In this document: positions 47,834-56,652 of the stretch, piece by piece | How positions within the stretch are numbered: the stretch's first letter is position 1 | How the letters are laid out: every line of letters begins with the position of its first letter | Assembly: GCA_902562835.1 (NCBI GenBank) | Contig: CACEUX010000001.1 | Coordinates: forward strand, 54,626 to 118,625 | Direction of reading: 5' to 3' | Source of the DNA: an uncultured Fidelibacterota bacterium | GTDB taxonomy: Bacteria > Fidelibacterota > Marinisomatia > Marinisomatales > UBA1611 | Length of the DNA stretch: 64,000 nt | The notes under the pieces: generated by a model | Seen by the model: only the letters and a program-made list of their open reading frames with translations | Told to the model about the DNA's origin: nothing | Databases searched by the model: none | Position numbers and translations under genes: made by a program

Positions 47834-48140
47834 ACAAATAACAGTACAGGAATTAAATACACAATTAGAAAATAATAAAGTAAAACTTTTAGACGTGCGA
47901 GAACAGTTTGAATTAAATATATGCTCAATAACCAATTCAATACATATTCCTATGCAGGAAATAGGGACAAGAATAAACGAACTGTCTGATAATTTAGAGT
48001 ATGCTGTTATCTGCCATAGCGGTGTACGATCATATCAGACTTGTGAATTTCTGTTTAATAACGGATTTATAGTTTATAATGTCATCGGCGGGATAGATGA
48101 GTGGGCCTCTTCAGTCGACAATGGTATGAAACGATATTAA
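47826..48140 (+). CDS. Single-domain rhodanese-like sulfurtransferase
   Basis: A 104-residue rhodanese domain. It contains LLDVREQFEL, the CH2A/CH2B-like NSIHIPMQEI, and the active-site loop VICHSGVRS with Cys63 as the sulfur-carrying residue, then GGIDEWASSVD. It resembles GlpE/PspE-type single-domain enzymes. No signal peptide is visible, so it is likely cytosolic. It overlaps the GDPD end by 8 bases and ends the rightward run before the long gene-free stretch. Confidence 0.92.
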   Translation: MFKQITVQELNTQLENNKVKLLDVREQFELNICSITNSIHIPMQEIGTRINELSDNLEYAVICHSGVRSYQTCEFLFNNGFIVYNVIGGIDEWASSVDNGMKRY

Positions 48141-48933
48141 AACGTTTAAAAATAACATGTTAGAAGTCAATAAAAATCACTCTCATTGCTTTAAAAATCA
48201 TAATTACAACACTCAGAAAACCTTCAAATGCCTGAGTGTGGTCAAATTTAAAAGAAGACGCGTATTTCAATTATAGGTAAACATGGAATGCTTACTAAGC
48301 ATCACATAATATGATTAATTTAATTAGTATGTATTCTTTATTTAAAACAACATCTTTCTGCTGTATATCAATTAAAACAGTCTATCATATAAATAATTAA
48401 TACCCTAAACAGTTACCATGATTATTTACAAAAACGGGACCGGAGCAATTACTCATATATTTGTATAGTATGATAGATAAACCCAATAAAATTAACAAAA
48501 TAAAAATTTAAAACTCTAATCATAATATTTCCATAATAACATTAAAGGTTCTAGTACATACTCTTATTATTTATAACACTTCGCATATCTATTCCCTATT
48601 GCCAAATATTATATTAAATGGATGTCGTACTCAATCCAAAATAATTAATAAACACGCCTAATCATCATTTCATTCGATATCTCAAATTTCTCACCCGTAA
48701 CGCCACTTATAATTCTAATAAAATAAATTAGATACAAAAATAAAAATCAAACAAAATTGTTAGTCCAGTTTCTTTGGATGTTGTCATATAATCTTAAAAT
48801 AGTATATAAGCTAAATAAAAACAGTATTATAAAATTAAATAAAACCTAAAATGGCCCTAAAATATTTTAACCACTGTTAAACTTCAAACATATAGCTAAC
48901 ATAATTCTAATATAAAATTTGTAATATTAATAA
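48141..48933. other. Long AT-rich gene-free stretch
   Basis: About 793 bases without a supportable gene, much more AT-rich than its surroundings. It includes a hairpin with 8-bp arms ACACTCAG/CTGAGTGT (48209-48239) and a 15-bp odd palindrome ATGCTTACTAAGCAT (48288-48302). A 39-codon ORF at 48157-48276 is possible but has no family resemblance and an ordinary length for AT-rich DNA. The right end holds the presumed phoB promoter with 11-bp-phased repeats. The rest may be a decayed gene or an island border. Confidence 0.6.
48885..48911 (+). promoter_or_regulatory. Candidate Pho box upstream of phoB
   Basis: CTAAC at 48896 and CTAAT at 48907 are exactly 11 bases apart, and a weaker CAAAC sits another 11 bases upstream (48885). 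PhoB-type regulators bind 7-bp direct repeats on an 11-bp period. The array ends 23 bases before the phoB GTG and is followed by an AT-rich -10-like TAATAT. The same pattern recurs upstream of other phosphate genes in this window, in the same orientation relative to the gene. Confidence 0.6.
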
Positions 48934-49632
48934 GTGGAAAACTCGAAAAAACAAATTCTTATTATCGAGGATGAGCCGGATATTCAAGAACTATTATCGT
49001 TCAACTTAGATAATAACGGATACAAGGTCTATACTGCATCCAATGGCGAAAAAGGATTGGAGGTTGCGCGTAAAGAACATCCGGATCTTATACTGTTAGA
49101 CCTTATGCTTCCTGGAATCAATGGATTAGATGTCTGTAGAATAATCAAAAGCGACCAAGATACTTCTGGGATCTCTATCATAATGTTAACAGCATTGGGG
49201 CAGGAGGAAGATATTATAAAAGGTTTAGAAACTGGTGCTGATGATTATGTTACTAAACCTTTCAGTTTTCAGGTTCTTGAAGCTCGTATAAAATCCGTAC
49301 TACGCAGAGTACCGGATAATATTGAAAACACTAATACTATAAAAATTCATGATATAAAAATTAAACCCAGAACTCGGGAAGTGAAAATAAATGGAGAGAC
49401 TCCTGAATTAACTTTTACAGAGTTTCAAATACTTCACTTATTAGCTTCACATCCTGGATGGGTCTTCACAAGATACCAGATCATAGACAAGATCAGGGGG
49501 GACAATTATCCTGTTACAGACAGGTCTGTTGACTTTCAAATTGTTGGCCTCAGAAAAAAGATGGGTGATAAGGGAAACTTAATACAAACCGTAAGGGGTG
49601 TTGGTTATAGATTTCACCCTGATGAATCGTAG
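48934..49632 (+). CDS. PhoB-like response regulator (OmpR family)
   Basis: A 232-residue OmpR/PhoB regulator. The receiver has the acidic pocket IEDEPD, phospho-acceptor Asp56 in LLDLMLPG, Thr in MLTALG and Lys108 in VTKPF. The winged-helix effector domain (about 130-230) ends with the typical VRGVGYRFHPD. It starts at GTG. Its stop overlaps the sensor kinase start by 11 bases. The neighbours (phosphate porin, PPK2, PhoU, Na/Pi symporter) argue that it is PhoB, but the sequence alone also fits other OmpR regulators. Confidence 0.9.
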   Translation: MENSKKQILIIEDEPDIQELLSFNLDNNGYKVYTASNGEKGLEVARKEHPDLILLDLMLPGINGLDVCRIIKSDQDTSGISIIMLTALGQEEDIIKGLETGADDYVTKPFSFQVLEARIKSVLRRVPDNIENTNTIKIHDIKIKPRTREVKINGETPELTFTEFQILHLLASHPGWVFTRYQIIDKIRGDNYPVTDRSVDFQIVGLRKKMGDKGNLIQTVRGVGYRFHPDES

Positions 49633-51379
49633 ACCTTTATTTAAACAACTATTCTTAACCTTTATTCCAATCGTTTTAATAGGAATAATTGCCCTTATTT
49701 TTCTCGTAAATCAATTCACCCGTAACTTTTATTTTTCCCAAACAACAAATGACCTCAGGGCAAGGGCTCAATTAATTTCTTTAACCATAAATAATAAATC
49801 CTTAAAAAGTGAACTCATTCAACAGTATGTAGACGAAGCCTCTCTTACTGGTGATATGCGGATCACTATTGTTCGGAATGATGGTGTTGTTTTCGGGGAT
49901 TCTCATAAAAACCACCGACAAATGGACAATCACAAAAATAGACCTGAAATATTGGAAGCTATCCAATATGGTGAGGGGACTTCTAACAGGTTCAGCAGTA
50001 CAATTCAAGAAGATCAAATATATTTTGCTCTAAATCCCAACAACAATGAAAATATTTATATAATCAGGGTATCGGTTTCACTTAATGAACTTGAAGACAG
50101 TATGGCCGACCTACAAAGCAAGATACTAATTATTGGGTTTATCATCGGTCTACTTTGTTTACTTATTAGTTTTTACTTTTCAAAACAATTGACCACCCCT
50201 ATTGAAGCTATGAGGTTAGAAGCCGAAAAATATGTTAGCACGCTCAAGCTTTCTGCACCTATTCCCATTCCAAAGACAAAAGAACTAGCCTCGCTCGCAA
50301 TCTCCTTGAATCAAATCGCAATGGAGCTGGATAAACGAATAAAAAAAATGCAACTAGATAAGACTGAAAAAGAATCCATTCTATCCAGTATGCAGGAGGG
50401 CCTTTTAGCTTTAAATAAGAAAACAGAAATACTTTCAATAAATGATATAGCAGTAGATTATTTAAATATTAAAAAAGAGATTGCGGTTGGTACGGAGATC
50501 TCAACGCTAAGTAAGAATAAAAAGTTGTTATCTATCATAAAAAAGGTTTCAAAAAAGAACACAAGAATCCAACAAGAGATCGTAATCAAAGGAAATAAAA
50601 AAAGGCACTTCTTAATAAGTGGATCCCCTTTAAAAAGAGGTGGTAAAAAATCTGGTGTACTTATGTTGATCAATGATATAACACTTCAAAAACAGCTCGA
50701 AAGTGTTAGGCAAGATTTCGTTGCAAATGTCAGCCATGAATTAAAAACGCCCATCACATCTATAATCGGATATTTAGAATTAATTGATCAAGGGGAATTA
50801 AAATATGAGCAAAAGAAACTATTTTTGGATAAAGTTTTTAATCATACAAATAGAATGAATGCCATAATTGATGATCTATTAAAACTATCTAAGATAGAAT
50901 CACAAGAAGACGATAACTCAATCGAACTGATGCCTTCTCCATTATCGCAAATAATAGACGGATCTGTTGATGATCTAAACACCCTTACATCAAAAAATAA
51001 TAATAAAATTCTAGTGGCTTGTAATGAATCAATAATGGTAAACGCAGACCCTCAGCTCTTAAGAGAAGCTATAATTAATTTATTAGAGAATGCTGTGAAA
51101 TATGGTACGACAGGTACCGATATAAACATAAATGTTGATCAAACTGAAACTACAAATATACAAGTTATAAACCATGGAGAGGCGATTCCCGACAAATACA
51201 GAGATAGAATTTTTCAAAGGTTCTATAGAATAGATAAATCTAGAGATAGAGAAGCAGGGGGGACCGGATTAGGTCTTGCAATTGTTAAACACATCAGCCT
51301 TGTCCATGGAGGGGAGGTTGGAGTTTCTTTTTCTGATAATAGCGAGACCTGTTTTACAATAAGCTTACCCATAGTTTAA
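49622..51379 (+). CDS. PhoR-like sensor histidine kinase
   Basis: A 585-residue membrane kinase. The first helix (about 8-28) and the second (about 168-188) enclose a roughly 135-residue periplasmic sensor domain with a PAS-like fold, followed by HAMP, a PAS domain, HisKA with the phospho-histidine in VSHELKTP (His372), and HATPase with NLLENAVKYG and GGTGLGLAIVKH. I used the ATG inside the regulator gene (MNRRPLF), not the longer frame start at 49598. Unlike the E. coli PhoR it has a full periplasmic domain, like Gram-positive PhoR/WalK types. Confidence 0.9.
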   Translation: MNRRPLFKQLFLTFIPIVLIGIIALIFLVNQFTRNFYFSQTTNDLRARAQLISLTINNKSLKSELIQQYVDEASLTGDMRITIVRNDGVVFGDSHKNHRQMDNHKNRPEILEAIQYGEGTSNRFSSTIQEDQIYFALNPNNNENIYIIRVSVSLNELEDSMADLQSKILIIGFIIGLLCLLISFYFSKQLTTPIEAMRLEAEKYVSTLKLSAPIPIPKTKELASLAISLNQIAMELDKRIKKMQLDKTEKESILSSMQEGLLALNKKTEILSINDIAVDYLNIKKEIAVGTEISTLSKNKKLLSIIKKVSKKNTRIQQEIVIKGNKKRHFLISGSPLKRGGKKSGVLMLINDITLQKQLESVRQDFVANVSHELKTPITSIIGYLELIDQGELKYEQKKLFLDKVFNHTNRMNAIIDDLLKLSKIESQEDDNSIELMPSPLSQIIDGSVDDLNTLTSKNNNKILVACNESIMVNADPQLLREAIINLLENAVKYGTTGTDININVDQTETTNIQVINHGEAIPDKYRDRIFQRFYRIDKSRDREAGGTGLGLAIVKHISLVHGGEVGVSFSDNSETCFTISLPIV

Positions 51380-51410
51380 CCTTAATAAACTTTTTAGCTT
51401 CGCAAATCAA

Positions 51411-51442
51411 AAAAAAAGGGGACCAACAGGGGTCCCCTTTTT
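51411..51442. terminator. Bidirectional intrinsic terminator
   Basis: Perfect 7-bp stem GGGGACC (51418-51424) / GGTCCCC (51431-51437) with a 6-base loop, preceded by an A-run and followed by a T-run. It can therefore stop the phoR transcript from the left and the lipoprotein/porin transcript arriving from the right. Confidence 0.9.
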
Positions 51443-51466
51443 AATAAGAGTAAAAAAGTCCTTATA

Positions 51467-52708
51467 TTATTCAGCCCAGGATGATCTCAATAGACAAACT
51501 GATGGGTCTTCTGAATTTGATACTAATATATATCCATTTTTATAGGCAAGACCTTCTGGCTCTCCAGTTGATTCACCATCTCCAGAGGTATAATCCACCA
51601 TTTGTGTAATTGCGCCTGAGTCATATGTTGGGTTTGTAGGGTCTGTAATGTCGTACACTACAACAGCGCCAGCATCTTGAAGCGTCGCCATCACAAAAGA
51701 TTTTCCACCTTCTTCTGCTATAACAACCTCTTCAGGCTCAATACCTTTTCTAGTGTCCTCCCATGCCCAATTGCTTGGAAGATCATCTGCAAGGTTTGCA
51801 TAATATTGTGCACCAGGTGTTCCATCAGAGCCCATGATCGTTACTCCAATGGTCCCATCGTATTCCCCACCTGTACAAACCACAGTTCCATCACTGTTTA
51901 CCCAAATACCATCTGGCTCATGTTCTGGATTGGTGAAAGCAACGCGGTTTTCTAATACGTCTGGTGGGTTTAATATCGAGAACCATCCCATCTCATTTGA
52001 TTCTTGTAGGGTCATATAGACTGTTACGCCATCAGGTGCGATCTTGACACCTTCTGGTTCAGCTAAGTTCCCATTTGCACCAGTATGGCTGATCCGCATA
52101 TCCTTCACTAGGCTAGCAGAACCTAGCCCACCACTTATGTCATAGATACTAACACCTGGGAAGCCTAGTGAGTCACATCCACCATCAACACCATCCTCAT
52201 AGTCAAACTCATTTACAACAACTACAAACTGATTATCTACAGCAATATCTACAGCATCTGGGTTATATCCAAGTTCATATGGTCCAAACTTATTTTTTGT
52301 TGCTGCATCAATTAAATATAGTAGCCCCCTATCGCATGCACCCTTCGAAACAACAACAGCTAGTATACTTTCATCAACGCTTACATCAATTGAAGAGCAC
52401 TCTGCATCCGGGTCATCGGTGATCTGAACACTTTCACCGCTCATTGAGAGGTCAGTAGGGCTGATCGTAATGAAGTCCACAGTATTCTGTTTAGAGTTAA
52501 CAATAACTCCTTCTGTATCGCTGACAAATCTTACAAGCTCAGGTTGGGATTGGTCAGGGTCACCTGTTGATTCAACATCAACTTTTACAATACTGAAGCT
52601 TTCCACAACTAATGTATCATTGTCAGCTTTATCGTCCTCGCAGCCAAAGAACAAAGCTAGCGATCCCAAGACGACTAAGCGAAAGAGTTGATTTAGTTTA
52701 TAACACAT
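51467..52708 (-). CDS. Beta-propeller-like lipoprotein (choice-of-anchor I-like)
   Basis: A 413-residue lipoprotein. The signal ends in the lipobox FFGC (VVLGSLALFFGC). The mature chain is acidic and consists of repeated beta segments (e.g. VSVDESILAVVVSKG, NPDAVDIAVDNQFVVVVNE, GVKIAPDGVTVYMTLQESN, EPEGLAYKNGYILVSNSE), suggesting a six- to eight-bladed propeller like the choice-of-anchor I or phytase-like surface proteins. It follows the phosphate-type porin by 20 bases and is probably co-transcribed. A role in phosphorus-compound binding or hydrolysis is inferred only from the neighbours. Confidence 0.65.
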   Translation of the reverse strand: MCYKLNQLFRLVVLGSLALFFGCEDDKADNDTLVVESFSIVKVDVESTGDPDQSQPELVRFVSDTEGVIVNSKQNTVDFITISPTDLSMSGESVQITDDPDAECSSIDVSVDESILAVVVSKGACDRGLLYLIDAATKNKFGPYELGYNPDAVDIAVDNQFVVVVNEFDYEDGVDGGCDSLGFPGVSIYDISGGLGSASLVKDMRISHTGANGNLAEPEGVKIAPDGVTVYMTLQESNEMGWFSILNPPDVLENRVAFTNPEHEPDGIWVNSDGTVVCTGGEYDGTIGVTIMGSDGTPGAQYYANLADDLPSNWAWEDTRKGIEPEEVVIAEEGGKSFVMATLQDAGAVVVYDITDPTNPTYDSGAITQMVDYTSGDGESTGEPEGLAYKNGYILVSNSEDPSVCLLRSSWAE

Positions 52709-52728
52709 TTATGAACTTCCTTTTTTGT

Positions 52729-54003
52729 TTAAAAATTCAATTCCAGCTGAAGTAAGAGCTGATCATCATCAACGCTAGGCTGGTAGTTTCGATTCTGCTC
52801 AGCTGCTTTTGCTTCACTATCACCTGTTTTTTCATCAAGTATGTAATATTCAAGTTTCAGCTTTGCATAGCTCGTGATCTCATAGCCCAAGGCTAGAGTT
52901 ATTAAAGTTCTATCCCAGGTCTGAGGGTCTTTTAGTAGTGGGTAGAACCTTTCATCATCCAGATCATCATTATCAAATAATGCACTATCATACATTTCAC
53001 CATAAGGGTTAAGAAAAGAATCACTCAACCTGTACGGGTCAACTCTTAATTCTCCGTATCTTATCAGACCAAAAATATTTTTAATAGATAAAACATTAAA
53101 CTTTCTACTTCCCTCAATATAGAAACCATCTCTTGGAAGATATCCATCTTCTGAGAATATATATTCAGCACGGATCAAAGTACCAACAAGACTCATTTCC
53201 GCCCTTCCACCAAACCAGAAATGACCGATATTTGCATTTTCATTTAATACATCGTCGGCCTCGATATTTGCATAATAATCAAAATCATAATGCAGTCGTT
53301 TTTTCCAGTCCTCATCATCAATTAATTTTCCGAAATAGTACCACGCCTCAAGCTTGAGTGGGCTTAGAGAATAACTACTTCTTAGGCCAAACTCCACGGT
53401 TTGCCCATCAAGTTTTTCCGCATTATCATAGACCATCATTCTAAACGATCTATCTTCAGCAGCATCATCATATCCAATAGGACGTTTTAATGAAATAGAG
53501 CCACCAAAAGAGGCCTGCTTCAGCGTCTTTTCCATATCAAGATGATATTGCCTACCTTTCCAAAATGCTGTCCCAATGAGGGGGTATCCTTCTGTGTCTC
53601 TTTTTAAAGCAATTCTGGGTCGGTTTTTTCCAAGCTCTATGCGATTATTACCTTTTACATACTTTAAAAAGTGCTTATCTGCATATGCTCCTTCATCATC
53701 AAAACGGAGACTGAAGTTGTAAGTAATATTATCTGTGTATAAGAGCTTGAAGTTGAGGACGGTCTTGTCTATCTGCGTGTATGGACTCCGCGTCTCGATC
53801 TTTTTTAAAAAATCATCCTCGTACCTTGCGCCACCTTTACCTTCAACGTCAATAAATTCTACTTCTGCTTTTCCAGAGACCTCAATCTCAATCCCAGATG
53901 GGATATTTATACTCACACCGCCAGAACTTGATTCTGAATTACCATCCTGTGCGTGTAATAAGAATCCAAATAGAAAGAATATCTGAATTAAAGATCTATT
54001 CAT
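52729..54003 (-). CDS. Phosphate-selective porin O/P-like outer-membrane protein
   Basis: A 424-residue barrel with a signal peptide (MNRSLIQIFFLFGFLLHAQ). After a short linker the chain has the OprP/OprO-like layout: YTQIDKTVLNFKLLYTD, the aligned IELGKNRPRIALKRDTEG, RSFRMMVYD and a C-terminal strand ending in phenylalanine (LLLQLELNF), the outer-membrane insertion signal. I chose the ATG at 54003 because GAGGTG lies 6 bases before it; a GTG 9 bases upstream is part of that ribosome-binding site. Two CTAAC-type repeats lie upstream in its orientation, fitting phosphate control. Confidence 0.8.
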   Translation of the reverse strand: MNRSLIQIFFLFGFLLHAQDGNSESSSGGVSINIPSGIEIEVSGKAEVEFIDVEGKGGARYEDDFLKKIETRSPYTQIDKTVLNFKLLYTDNITYNFSLRFDDEGAYADKHFLKYVKGNNRIELGKNRPRIALKRDTEGYPLIGTAFWKGRQYHLDMEKTLKQASFGGSISLKRPIGYDDAAEDRSFRMMVYDNAEKLDGQTVEFGLRSSYSLSPLKLEAWYYFGKLIDDEDWKKRLHYDFDYYANIEADDVLNENANIGHFWFGGRAEMSLVGTLIRAEYIFSEDGYLPRDGFYIEGSRKFNVLSIKNIFGLIRYGELRVDPYRLSDSFLNPYGEMYDSALFDNDDLDDERFYPLLKDPQTWDRTLITLALGYEITSYAKLKLEYYILDEKTGDSEAKAAEQNRNYQPSVDDDQLLLQLELNF

Positions 54004-54084
54004 AAATGTCACCTCAAATTATCTTTTATTAGTTGAACTTGATCATTAGACAACTATTTAACACTTTCAGCATACCCTGGCACT

Positions 54085-54100
54085 GTTAGAATCGTGTTAG
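54085..54100 (-). promoter_or_regulatory. Candidate Pho box upstream of the porin
   Basis: On the - strand, CTAAC (54100-54096) and CTAAC (54089-54085) are 11 bases apart, in the same relative orientation to the porin as the pair before phoB. About 82 bases separate it from the porin ATG. Confidence 0.55.
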
Positions 54101-54159
54101 GTAAAAGATATAAAAATTTTATCCTTTTAATTTTATCATTTAAAGTTTATGGTTCAAAT

Positions 54160-54175
54160 ATTAGACAATTGTTAG
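54160..54175 (-). promoter_or_regulatory. Second candidate Pho box in the porin-ppk2 spacer
   Basis: On the - strand, CTAAC (54175-54171) and CTAAT (54164-54160) are 11 bases apart, the same half-site pair as at phoB. A further CTAAT at 54197-54193 is 22 bases (two periods) from the first. The spacer separates the divergent porin and PPK2 genes and could control both. Confidence 0.5.
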
Positions 54176-54295
54176 ATTTATTTAAGTTTTCTATTAGTTC
54201 GATTTGTGGTTATTTAGATGGAAACAATATTTAAAAAACCATTATTTATTTACAGAAGAAAATTCAATTAAAATATAATTTAATTAAGTTCACAC

Positions 54296-55132
54296 ATGAT
54301 TATATATAACAGAACAGAGTACAAAGCCCTTTCGCCACAGCAATATACTAAAGAAAAAAAACGCCTTCAGGTGGAACTACTAAAACTGCAAGAATGGGTT
54401 ATAAAAGAAAATAAACGATTGGGGATTGTGCTTGAGGGCAGGGATGCTGCTGGAAAAGGTTCGACCATAAAAAGGTTTATTGAAAATATGATGCCTAAGG
54501 CCGTGGATGTGATCGAGCTAGGTGTCCCAACCAAAAAACAGGAAAAAAATTGGTTTAGGACCTGGGAAAAAAGAATGCCTGATTCTGGGAAAATACATTT
54601 TTTTGATCGCAGTTGGTACTCTCGCGCTTTGATACAGCCGACTATGGGGTATTGCAATGAAAAGCAGTACAAATATTTTATGAAAAAGGTTTGTAGTTGG
54701 GAAAATAAACTAATGAATGACGGATTTATACTGATCAAGTTTTATCTTTCTATTTCAAAAGCAAATCAAGAACTAAGATTTCATTTACGAGAGACCAGCT
54801 CTTTAAAATATTGGAAGCTATCTTCTAATGATTGGAAAGCTCATGAAAAATGGAAGGTCCTAACTAATTTTAAAGAACAGATGTTCAGAAAAACATCTAC
54901 ACACGAAGCTCCATGGGTGATCATCAATTCTGATAACAAAATGATTGGTCGATTAAACGCAATGAGGTACGTCTTATCAGCAATTGAATATGATAAAAAG
55001 AAAACCCTAAAGCCTAAAAAGTGGAGCAAGGAAGACCCGGTTTATAAACTAATAATTAATAATGTGAGGTTTGATAACTTGAATAAAGAACAATATGACC
55101 TTTTGTATAAAATAAAAGCAAATGAGCAGTAA
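54296..55132 (+). CDS. Polyphosphate kinase 2 family protein
   Basis: A 278-residue single-domain PPK2. The Walker A loop is GRDAAGKGS (48-56), the lid and Walker B region is HFFDRSWYSRALIQP, and the GVPTKKQEKNWFRTWEKRMP segment is typical. PPK2 enzymes transfer phosphate between polyphosphate and nucleoside mono- or diphosphates; class cannot be set from sequence by eye. It is divergent from the phosphate porin and overlaps the Nudix gene by 11 bases, so it fits a polyphosphate/phosphate-stress role. Confidence 0.92.
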   Translation: MIIYNRTEYKALSPQQYTKEKKRLQVELLKLQEWVIKENKRLGIVLEGRDAAGKGSTIKRFIENMMPKAVDVIELGVPTKKQEKNWFRTWEKRMPDSGKIHFFDRSWYSRALIQPTMGYCNEKQYKYFMKKVCSWENKLMNDGFILIKFYLSISKANQELRFHLRETSSLKYWKLSSNDWKAHEKWKVLTNFKEQMFRKTSTHEAPWVIINSDNKMIGRLNAMRYVLSAIEYDKKKTLKPKKWSKEDPVYKLIINNVRFDNLNKEQYDLLYKIKANEQ

Positions 55133-55577
55133 AATAAAAACAGCAGGTGGGATTGTAATTAAAGACGATAAAATTTTATTTATTTATAAAAATGGTCAAT
55201 GGGATCTTCCAAAAGGCAAACTTGAAAGAGGGTTCAAAAGTAAAGAAACAGCACTGATAGAGATAAGTGAAGAAACAGGCCTTCCTCAAAAAGAGCTGTT
55301 AATACTAAAAAAGCTAATACCAACTCACTATCATAAAAAAGTGGAGGGCACCACTGTAGTAAAAAAGACCATTTGGTATCTTGTTGAATTCTTAGGAGAC
55401 CCTAAAACTCCACTTGTCCCAGATACTCATGAGGGGATAACAGACTGTAATTGGTTCTCTTTTGATGAGCTAGTGCTCGTTCTAGAAGAAAGCCATGAAA
55501 GAATCCGGTATCTTGTAGAGTTCTTTCTTAATATGCCTTTTTATAAGCAATATCGTTTAGAACTGAACTCGGTTTAA
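55122..55577 (+). CDS. Nudix hydrolase
   Basis: A 151-residue Nudix domain with AGGIVI, QWDLPKGKLERG and the Nudix helix ETALIEISEETGL. Against GX5EX7REUXEEXGU, the metal-binding EExGU glutamates (E..SEE) are present, but the first Glu is Phe and the Arg is Ile, so the box is imperfect. Relatives act on diadenosine polyphosphates or inositol pyrophosphates, which would suit a polyphosphate context. It overlaps ppk2 by 11 bases and is very likely co-translated with it. Confidence 0.85.
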   Translation: MSSKIKTAGGIVIKDDKILFIYKNGQWDLPKGKLERGFKSKETALIEISEETGLPQKELLILKKLIPTHYHKKVEGTTVVKKTIWYLVEFLGDPKTPLVPDTHEGITDCNWFSFDELVLVLEESHERIRYLVEFFLNMPFYKQYRLELNSV

Positions 55578-55586
55578 TATTTAATT

Positions 55587-56435
55587 CTATTTACCAGTAT
55601 TTAGGTAATAGGATGTGGACCCAAAATTCTCGTTATCTGTCATTAGGATCAAACCACTGCTAAAATTGGTCATCGCTTCAACCTTTTGATCAGAAAACCC
55701 TTTAATGGCCTTTGGCGATTGAAACTTTGAGAAAACTCCAGATCTGGATATTTGACCTATTTTATATATTCTAGTTTCAAATGGACCATCATCTCCTGGG
55801 TCAGACGTTGCAGCGCTCCATAATATTCCACCGGGATCAAAGACCAGATCTGCAATATTCCTTTTAAAACTTTCTGGTTCTGGAAGGTCAATCACATAAG
55901 AGTTAATATTGGTAATACTGTTATTACTTGGTTCATAATCGCCAATGAACAAGGTTGACCTTCTATCATCAGAGCCCCTGTCTCCATAGGCAATTTTAAA
56001 ATACTTCTTACTTTTGACCAGGGTCATTCCCTCAAGATTCATTAATTTAGAAACCTTTGGAAGTATAAATTTATTTATAATAGATACTTCTTTTGATTCA
56101 GGTTTAACCATGACCTTATAGCAAACCCCACCACTCTCCATAACGAGAAATTCATTGCTGGCACCTGGAATAATATGGATTGCTTCTAGGTCAAATGGGG
56201 GGGTATCGCTGGGCCAAACTAAGGGGCGAATGATGTTTTCTTTGTTTATAAAACTGAGCCGTGGCTGACCTTTGCTTTTATTATCATGCACTACAAGAAA
56301 ACCATCAGTAAATGAGACAACACCACTAATAGAAAATAGTCTATCATGATGAATGCTTTTCCATTCGGCATGTATATATAGTGGCTTTATTATAATAAAT
56401 AATAGAACAACACTTTTCAGTATATTTTTAATCAT
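55587..56435 (-). CDS. Secreted phytase/esterase-like beta-propeller protein
   Basis: A 282-residue secreted protein with a signal peptide (NILKSVVLLFIIIKPLYIHA). It shows repeated beta segments with acidic loops: SGVVSFTDGFLVVHDN, PPFDLEAIHII, FLVMESGGVCYKV, MNLEGMTLV, IADLVFDPGGILWSAATSDPGDDG. The DLEA/EGMT pattern is reminiscent of the esterase-like-of-phytase group (PF13449-type). Its location between polyphosphate and phosphate-transport genes favours phosphoester work, but the catalytic site is not recognisable. It converges on the Nudix gene with 9 bases between. Confidence 0.55.
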   Translation of the reverse strand: MIKNILKSVVLLFIIIKPLYIHAEWKSIHHDRLFSISGVVSFTDGFLVVHDNKSKGQPRLSFINKENIIRPLVWPSDTPPFDLEAIHIIPGASNEFLVMESGGVCYKVMVKPESKEVSIINKFILPKVSKLMNLEGMTLVKSKKYFKIAYGDRGSDDRRSTLFIGDYEPSNNSITNINSYVIDLPEPESFKRNIADLVFDPGGILWSAATSDPGDDGPFETRIYKIGQISRSGVFSKFQSPKAIKGFSDQKVEAMTNFSSGLILMTDNENFGSTSYYLNTGK

Positions 56436-56531
56436 TTACGAGGTCTTTATTTAATTCAATCGTAGAAACATAGTTAGAAAAAAAACAACATCCTTAATAT
56501 TTCTTAATGGGGAAGACAACATAATATAATT

Positions 56532-56558
56532 CTAACAGCTCCCTAACCTCATTCTAAT
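56532..56558 (+). promoter_or_regulatory. Triple 11-bp-phased Pho-box-like repeat
   Basis: CTAAC (56532), CTAAC (56543) and CTAAT (56554) recur at exactly 11-bp steps on the + strand, the most regular copy of the motif in the window. It points rightward, away from the secreted esterase-like gene on its left, toward a possible small RNA. TATTAC (56563-56568) is a plausible -10. It could also act on the leftward gene if orientation is flexible. Confidence 0.6.
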
Positions 56559-56574
56559 ATTCTATTACAAAAAT

Positions 56575-56652
56575 CATCGCCCAAGATAGTTTACTTTATA
56601 AGCAGTATAGTTGATATATATAGGGCGTTGTCTAGTTACAGCGCCCTTTTTT
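56575..56652 (+). ncRNA. Candidate phosphate-regulated small RNA
   Basis: A transcript of about 75-80 nt is suggested by the triple Pho-like repeat with a -10-like TATTAC just upstream and a strong + strand intrinsic terminator at 56623-56652. No gene on the + strand ends here: the nearest + stop is the Nudix gene about 1 kb to the left, with an opposing gene in between. No ORF is visible in it. The 5' end is an estimate from promoter spacing. Confidence 0.4.
56623..56652 (+). terminator. Intrinsic terminator on + strand
   Basis: Nine-pair stem GGGCGTTGT (56623-56631) / ACAGCGCCC (56638-56646, one G-T pair), loop CTAGTT, then six Ts (56647-56652). On the - strand the stem is followed only by alternating TA, so it serves + transcripts best. 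It overlaps the last codon of the barrel gene on the - strand. Confidence 0.8.

Noticed and set aside
48157..48276. 39-codon ORF in the AT-rich gap
   Set aside because: Ordinary length for chance in such DNA, no ribosome-binding site of note and no recognisable pattern.
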